Positions 5,987 through 9,174 of a DNA stretch of 9,174 bases are shown here, piece by piece. Source of the stretch: DTU018 sp029550685 (GTDB lineage: Bacteria; Bacillota; Syntrophomonadia; Syntrophomonadales; Syntrophomonadaceae); contig DAONVO010000089.1 of NCBI GenBank assembly GCA_035412805.1, positions 1 to 9,174 of the forward strand, read 5' to 3'. The first letter of the stretch is position 1; the number at the start of each line of letters is the position of its first letter. The notes under the pieces are model-generated. The model did not search any database, was not told the origin of the DNA, and was given only the letters and a program-made list of their open reading frames with translations. The translations under genes were made by a program, and so were the position numbers.

Positions 5987-6014
5987 AAAAGATCGCTGTA
6001 AGCGGTCTTTTTTT
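5987..6014 (+). terminator. Rho-independent terminator of the structured RNA
   Basis: AAAAGATCGCT (5987-5997) pairs with AGCGGTCTTTT (6001-6011) around the three-base loop GTA with one G-T pair, and seven T bases run through 6008-6014. It would end the RNA starting near 5783, and also any read-through from the hcp cluster. Confidence 0.88.
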
Positions 6015-6164
6015 ATTGGAGGTCTAGCCATACCAGCCAGTATTTGCCATGCATTTCTTTTATTGATGGTGTTATCTTAGGTGCATACTGTATAATAATT
6101 GGTGAATTTTACATGCAGGTGAGCCATTTTTTGGTGCCCGGCTGCTGTAATGGGAGGATACTTC
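6015..6164 (+). promoter_or_regulatory. Upstream region of the dehydrogenase pair with candidate promoter
   Basis: After the terminator this 150-base stretch holds a perfect TATAAT at 6091-6096. No good -35 box is present at the standard distance; TTGATG at 6063-6068 is 22 bases away. GGGAGG (6152-6157) is the ribosome site for the gene at 6165. Nothing else is recognisable here. Confidence 0.35.
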
Positions 6165-6920
6165 ATGTCTGATTTACTATTGCAGGGCAAGGTCTGTCTG
6201 GTCACCGGTGCCAGCCGCGGTATCGGTGCTGCTATTGCCCGAGCAGCCGCAGCCGCAGGAGCAGTTGTAGTAATTAACTATCGCAGTTCCAGGCACCTGG
6301 CAGAATCGCTGGCAGAAGAGCTACGTGATTTAGGCCATGAAGCCGGGACTGTCCAGGCAGATGTAGGTTCGCCTGCTGATGTGGAGAGACTGTTTACCAC
6401 GATAGAGCATGAATGGGGCCCGGTTTCTCTGCTGGTAAACAATGCCGGGGTTTCCTTGCGGGAGCTGGTTACCCATACCAGTGATGAACAGTGGGATCAG
6501 GTTATAAATACTAATCTGAAAGGGCCATTTTTATGCTGTCGTCGAGCCCTGCCCCATATGATCCGCAGTCGCTGGGGCCGTATCATAAATATAGCTTCGG
6601 TGTGGGGAATGAGGGGAGCTTCTTGCGAAAGTGTTTATGCAGCCTCCAAAGGTGGGCTGATTCTTTTCACAAAATCACTGGCCCAGGAAGTGGGCCCTTC
6701 GGGGATAACCGTAAATGCTCTGGCGCCGGGACCCATTGGTACTGATATGCTGGCTGGGGAACTAACTGCTCAGGAAAGGCAGGACTTAGCCGCAGATATT
6801 CCTTTGGGGAGGCTGGGATGCCCGGAAGATGTAGCTAAAATGGCGGTATTTCTCCTCTCTGAGGGAGGTAACTACATAAATGGTCAAGTAATACCTGTTG
6901 ATGGCGGTTGGACCGCCTGA
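6165..6920 (+). CDS. Short-chain dehydrogenase/reductase, FabG-like, NADP-preferring
   Basis: This encodes 251 residues, the classical SDR size. The cofactor motif TGASRGIG is at residues 14-21, with Asp66 and NNAG (92-95). The catalytic set Asn117, Ser145 (NIASVWG), Tyr158 and Lys162 (YAASK) is complete, and PGPIGTDM (188-195) and the C-terminal INGQVIPVDGGW follow. Arg40 after the second strand (INYRSS) suggests NADP(H). It reduces a carbonyl or oxidises an alcohol; it resembles 3-oxoacyl-ACP reductase but is not within a fatty-acid operon, so the substrate is open. An in-frame ATG at 6150 overlaps the GGGAGG ribosome site, so the ATG at 6165 is the likely start. A GGCGGT-TGG-ACCGCC palindrome (6903-6917) sits at the 3' end of the coding region without a T-run. 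The aldo/keto reductase begins 49 bases later, probably in one operon. Confidence 0.94.
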   Translation: MSDLLLQGKVCLVTGASRGIGAAIARAAAAAGAVVVINYRSSRHLAESLAEELRDLGHEAGTVQADVGSPADVERLFTTIEHEWGPVSLLVNNAGVSLRELVTHTSDEQWDQVINTNLKGPFLCCRRALPHMIRSRWGRIINIASVWGMRGASCESVYAASKGGLILFTKSLAQEVGPSGITVNALAPGPIGTDMLAGELTAQERQDLAADIPLGRLGCPEDVAKMAVFLLSEGGNYINGQVIPVDGGWTA

Positions 6921-6969
6921 ACCCCAGTAAGATCTGAGCTAATTCTTAAAAAAGAAAGGAGCAAATCAC

Positions 6970-7941
6970 ATGCAGCAACGTACATTGGGAACATCGGGAC
7001 TATCAGCTTCAGTAATAGCAATTGGCACCTATGCTATAGGCGGATGGCGCTGGGGAGGCACTGATGAGGCGGAGTCGATCCGGGCTATACACGCTGCTTT
7101 GGATGCGGGCGTTAATTTCATTGATACCGCACCGGTTTATGGACTGGGTCTATCCGAAGAAATTGTCGCCAAAGCGTTAAAGGGTAGGCGTGATAAGGCT
7201 GTCATCGCCACAAAATGCGGTTTGGTCTGGCATATTCAGCAGGGTACTTTCTTTATTCAGGAATACGACAAACCTGTTCACAAGTACCTGGGGCCGGAGT
7301 CGATCAGATATGAAGTGGAACAGAGCCTAAAGCGCTTGCAGACGGACTATATTGACTTATACCAGACCCACTGGCAGGATGTTACCACTCCTATCGAAGA
7401 TACCATGGCAGAATTAGTACGTCTGAAAGAAGAAGGCAAAATCCGGGCTATCGGAGTATGCAATGCTACAGTGGAGGAAATGGAACGCTACCGCAAACTG
7501 GGGGCAGTGGACAGCGATCAGGAAAAATACAGCATGCTGGATCGCCAGCTTGAGGGGAACAACCTGACCTGGTGTATGAATAACCAAGTGGCATTTTTGG
7601 CTTATGCACCCTTGGCGCAGGGATTGTTAACCGGTAAAGTGGGACCGGATCGGGTATTCAGCAGTGATGACTCTCGCAGCACCAATCCGCGTTATTCGAT
7701 AGAAAACCGCATTAAAGTTAAATCCTTGTTGGATGGCATTCAGCCCTATGCTGAAAAATATGGCCTGACTTTAGGACAGATGGTTATTGCCTGGACCATT
7801 GCCCAGCCAGGAGTCACCCATGCTCTGGTAGGTGCTCGTACTCCGGAACAAGCCATAGAAAACGCCCAGGCTGGAAACGTGGAAGTTGACCCGGGCGATA
7901 TGGAAGCTATCACTGCTTTGGTCAAACAGTTTTCTCTGTAA
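6970..7941 (+). CDS. Aldo/keto reductase (YhdN/general stress protein 69 type)
   Basis: This encodes 323 residues forming the usual (beta/alpha)8 barrel length. The catalytic tetrad is visible: Asp52 and Tyr57 (FIDTAPVYGLG), Lys82 (ATKCG) and His134 (YQTHWQD). Further family marks are YSMLDR (187-192), YAPLAQGLLTGK (about 212-223) and the NADPH-binding GARTPEQAIEN (288-298). It is a soluble NADPH-dependent carbonyl reductase; the overall pattern resembles the B. subtilis stress-linked YhdN group, but the substrate is unknown. AAAGGAG (6955-6961) lies 8 bases before the ATG. It follows the SDR by 49 bases with no terminator between, so the two oxidoreductases are probably made together, perhaps for aldehyde/ketone handling (inference). 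No clean terminator follows directly; the next hairpins are at 8034 and 8310. Confidence 0.93.
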   Translation: MQQRTLGTSGLSASVIAIGTYAIGGWRWGGTDEAESIRAIHAALDAGVNFIDTAPVYGLGLSEEIVAKALKGRRDKAVIATKCGLVWHIQQGTFFIQEYDKPVHKYLGPESIRYEVEQSLKRLQTDYIDLYQTHWQDVTTPIEDTMAELVRLKEEGKIRAIGVCNATVEEMERYRKLGAVDSDQEKYSMLDRQLEGNNLTWCMNNQVAFLAYAPLAQGLLTGKVGPDRVFSSDDSRSTNPRYSIENRIKVKSLLDGIQPYAEKYGLTLGQMVIAWTIAQPGVTHALVGARTPEQAIENAQAGNVEVDPGDMEAITALVKQFSL

Positions 7942-8033
7942 ATAGCTGGTTTCCATAGATTTTTTCTAGGTGCCTCCTTCCCTTAAGTTGGCGGCACCAG
8001 GCCTTAGCACCGGTTTAATGTCGCATAGTTGAG

Positions 8034-8055
8034 CCAGGCTCTATGCTGAGTCTGG
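8034..8055. repeat. First copy of duplicated hairpin
   Basis: CCAGGCTC (8034-8041) pairs with GAGTCTGG (8048-8055), with one G-T pair, around the loop TATGCT. It shares stem length, loop length and nearly all bases with the terminator at 8310-8338 but has no T-run after it, so it probably does not terminate efficiently. Confidence 0.75.
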
Positions 8056-8085
8056 CAGGCTGTTAATAAAGTTGCTAATAAAAGA

Positions 8086-8115
8086 GATCGCCACGTCGCT
8101 ACGCTCCTCGCGATG
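8086..8115 (-). repeat. Palindromic intergenic element, copy A (minus orientation)
   Basis: Read on the minus strand it has an outer stem ATCGC/GCGAT (plus-strand 8087-8091 with 8110-8114), an asymmetric GA/GTG internal loop and an imperfect inner arm. It belongs to the same family as the elements at 8241 and 9105. It resembles a GTCATTGCGAGG...GTGGCAATC-type repeat that I recall from many bacterial genomes. Confidence 0.7.
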
Positions 8116-8138
8116 ACAGAACCGAAGGCCATTTTATG

Positions 8139-8240
8139 TGTCATTGCACCCTGCGGGTATTACACCCTTCGGGTACTACTGATGTGTTCAAACCCTACGG
8201 ATTATGAACACAATTTAGGCTGCTGATGCTCGCGATTAAA
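8139..8240 (+). repeat. Nest of small palindromes between two element ends
   Basis: This begins with TGTCATTGC (8139-8147), followed by three ACCCTNCGGRT units at 8148, 8164 and 8192, each able to form a CCC/GGG-type mini-hairpin. The third lies inside a perfect 8-bp stem TGTGTTCA (8183-8190) / TGAACACA (8205-8212). No open reading frame with coding character crosses it. TGTCATTGC also starts the related composite at 9056. Confidence 0.65.
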
Positions 8241-8271
8241 GTTGCGAGGCACGAAGTGCCGTGGTAATCTC
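8241..8271 (+). repeat. Palindromic intergenic element, copy B
   Basis: The outer stem TTGC/GTAA (8242-8245 with 8264-8267, one G-T pair) encloses the conserved GA/GTG internal loop. A perfect inner hairpin follows, GGCAC (8248-8252) / GTGCC (8256-8260), with loop GAA. The inner stem sequence differs from copies A and C while the flanks are conserved. Confidence 0.75.
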
Positions 8272-8309
8272 GAACTTTTGAACCGTTAATAAGCTTTTTT
8301 GACACTCTC

Positions 8310-8338
8310 CCAGGCTCTAAACTGAGCCTGGCTTTTTT
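8310..8338 (+). terminator. Strong terminator directly upstream of the HAD gene
   Basis: CCAGGCTC (8310-8317) pairs perfectly with GAGCCTGG (8324-8331) around TAAACT, followed by C and six T bases. It ends only one base before the AGGAGG (8340-8345) of the next gene, leaving no room for a promoter in between. It may terminate the SDR-AKR transcript or act as a conditional attenuator of the HAD gene. Confidence 0.85.
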
Positions 8339-8354
8339 CAGGAGGATATTATTC

Positions 8355-9017
8355 GTGCTGAAGTATGAGCTTGTACTCTTTGATTTGGACGGTACCCTAA
8401 CCGACCCCTGGGAAGGTATTACCAAGTCAGTTCAATATGCCCTGGCCAAAATGAATATTGATGAGCCGGATCGCCATAAGCTGACTGCTTTCATCGGGCC
8501 GCCGCTGGCTGAATCCTTTCAGCAGTTTTATCACTTAAGCCCGGAGCAGGCCTGGTTGGCTGTGCAGTATTACCGGGAGTATTTCGCAGAGTATGGTCTG
8601 TATGACAACCGTGTGTACCCGGGAATACCTGAACTCCTGCAGGAGCTCAACTCCCGGCGAATCCCTTTGGGAATTGCCACCTCCAAGCCTACTGTTTACA
8701 CTGAGACCATCCTGAGACATTTTGACCTGGCTGATTATTTCCGGCTGGTAGTGGGCAGCAACATGGACGGTACCCGGGTAGCCAAGGCTGATGTGATTCA
8801 GGCCTGCCTGGCAGAATTCGGCAGGGAAAGCAGGGCTTTAATGATAGGGGATCGCCGTCATGATATTGAAGGTGCCCGGAGCAACGGCATTGACTCAGTA
8901 GCGGTGGCCTACGGTTATGGATCAGTTGAGGAACTTACCCAAGCCCGGCCCAATTACTTGGTTCATACCGTGGAAGAACTGACCCAACTACTGCTGGATA
9001 GACCGGTCCTGCTGTGA
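8355..9017 (+). CDS. HAD-superfamily hydrolase, phosphoglycolate phosphatase-like
   Basis: This encodes 220 residues starting at GTG, with AGGAGG (8340-8345) 9 bases upstream. Motif I is FDLDGTLTDP, with nucleophile Asp10 and acid/base Asp12. Motif II is IATSKPT (Thr109). Motif III lysine is Lys144 (GTRVAKADVI) and motif IV is MIGDRRHDIEGA (Asp166, Asp170). A helical cap at about residues 18-85, including FIGPPLAESF, marks subfamily IA. It is a soluble Mg-dependent phosphatase of the phosphoglycolate phosphatase/nucleotidase type; the metabolite cannot be named from sequence. The gene appears monocistronic within the window. The upstream terminator and the absence of a visible promoter between it and the start codon make its expression route unclear. 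Confidence 0.92.
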   Translation: MLKYELVLFDLDGTLTDPWEGITKSVQYALAKMNIDEPDRHKLTAFIGPPLAESFQQFYHLSPEQAWLAVQYYREYFAEYGLYDNRVYPGIPELLQELNSRRIPLGIATSKPTVYTETILRHFDLADYFRLVVGSNMDGTRVAKADVIQACLAEFGRESRALMIGDRRHDIEGARSNGIDSVAVAYGYGSVEELTQARPNYLVHTVEELTQLLLDRPVLL

Positions 9018-9055
9018 AAATAGTTCTTGCAATGTCATCGTGGTCTCTACTCAAG

Positions 9056-9135
9056 TGTCATTGCCCTAAAGGACTCCCGATGTTCGCTGACGCTCACTAC
9101 TAGTGTTGCGAGCCCCCGCAGGGGGCGTGGCAATC
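9056..9135 (+). repeat. Palindromic intergenic element, copy C (composite)
   Basis: TGTCATTGC (9056-9064) opens the composite. It ends in outer stem TTGC/GCAA (9106-9109 with 9130-9133), the GA/GTG internal loop and a perfect inner hairpin GCCCCC (9112-9117) / GGGGGC (9121-9126) with loop GCA. An adjoining CACTA/TAGTG palindrome is at 9095-9105. A possible deleted remnant, TGTCATCG followed by TGGTCTC, is at 9033-9047. The rest of 9018-9174 shows no gene. Confidence 0.72.
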
Positions 9136-9174
9136 GTTTGACCAGCATGTTTGCTGAGCCGATGGGCTGAAAGA

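Noticed and set aside
5719..6014. The non-coding stretch could be a riboswitch or T-box leader for the downstream dehydrogenase.
   Set aside because: No T-box signature or familiar riboswitch core was seen, and the terminator is about 150 bases before the gene, which has its own TATAAT.
7969..7998. GGTGCC/GGCACC inverted repeat after the aldo/keto reductase as its terminator.
   Set aside because: The loop is 18 bases and no T-run follows; the T-run lies before the stem, so it is not a convincing terminator.
8139..8271. Repeated short units could be a CRISPR array.
   Set aside because: The units are about 11 bases, irregularly spaced and palindromic, without uniform spacers or cas genes.
8195..8425. 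Minus-strand open frame of 76 codons across the HAD start and the repeat region.
   Set aside because: It runs through palindromic repeats and a terminator and overlaps the HAD gene antisense; the product shows no recognisable family.

Overview
The window looks like a stretch of chromosome from an anaerobic, mid-GC Clostridia-type Firmicute, possibly a fermentative or syntrophic one. This is inferred from strong AGGAGG-type ribosome sites, T-tailed hairpin terminators, a class I (anaerobe-type) hybrid cluster protein, a ferredoxin, and a CoA-transferase of the family used in butyrate/4-hydroxybutyrate metabolism. No single marker fixes the genus.

Layout. (1) Positions 2-532 hold the 3' part of a cysteine desulfurase-family gene. 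It converges on a CoA-transferase gene on the minus strand (606-1928), and a shared hairpin terminator lies between them. (2) From 2160 to 5718 there is a plus-strand cluster: an Rrf2-family regulator with four clustered cysteines, hcp (hybrid cluster protein), a small cupin, a PCP_red-CGGC domain protein, and a ferredoxin with an extra C-terminal cysteine-rich tail. A clear promoter with a perfect inverted repeat just downstream precedes the regulator, and half of that repeat recurs in front of hcp. The cluster reads as a redox/nitrosative-stress module: the regulator probably senses NO or cluster loss, Hcp reduces NO or hydroxylamine, and the ferredoxin is a candidate electron donor. (3) Positions 5719-6164 are non-coding. 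They contain a promoter-like pair, a region of about 190 nt closed by a 10-bp (extendable) terminal stem, and a strong terminator. This is the architecture of an independent structured RNA, 6S-like in size and closing stem. (4) Positions 6165-7941 hold a short-chain dehydrogenase and an aldo/keto reductase, close together on the plus strand. (5) Positions 7942-8354 are a repeat-rich non-coding stretch with a duplicated hairpin, a nest of small palindromes and two copies of a covarying palindromic element. It ends in a terminator placed directly in front of the ribosome site of a HAD phosphatase gene (8355-9017). (6) Positions 9018-9174 hold a third copy of the same palindromic element.

The most interesting signals are the hcp cluster with its putative operator, the candidate structured RNA, the three-copy hairpin element family with compensatory stem changes, and the duplicated terminator hairpin that makes the HAD leader look like an attenuator or an element insertion site. 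No CRISPR array, tRNA, rRNA or transposase gene was seen.
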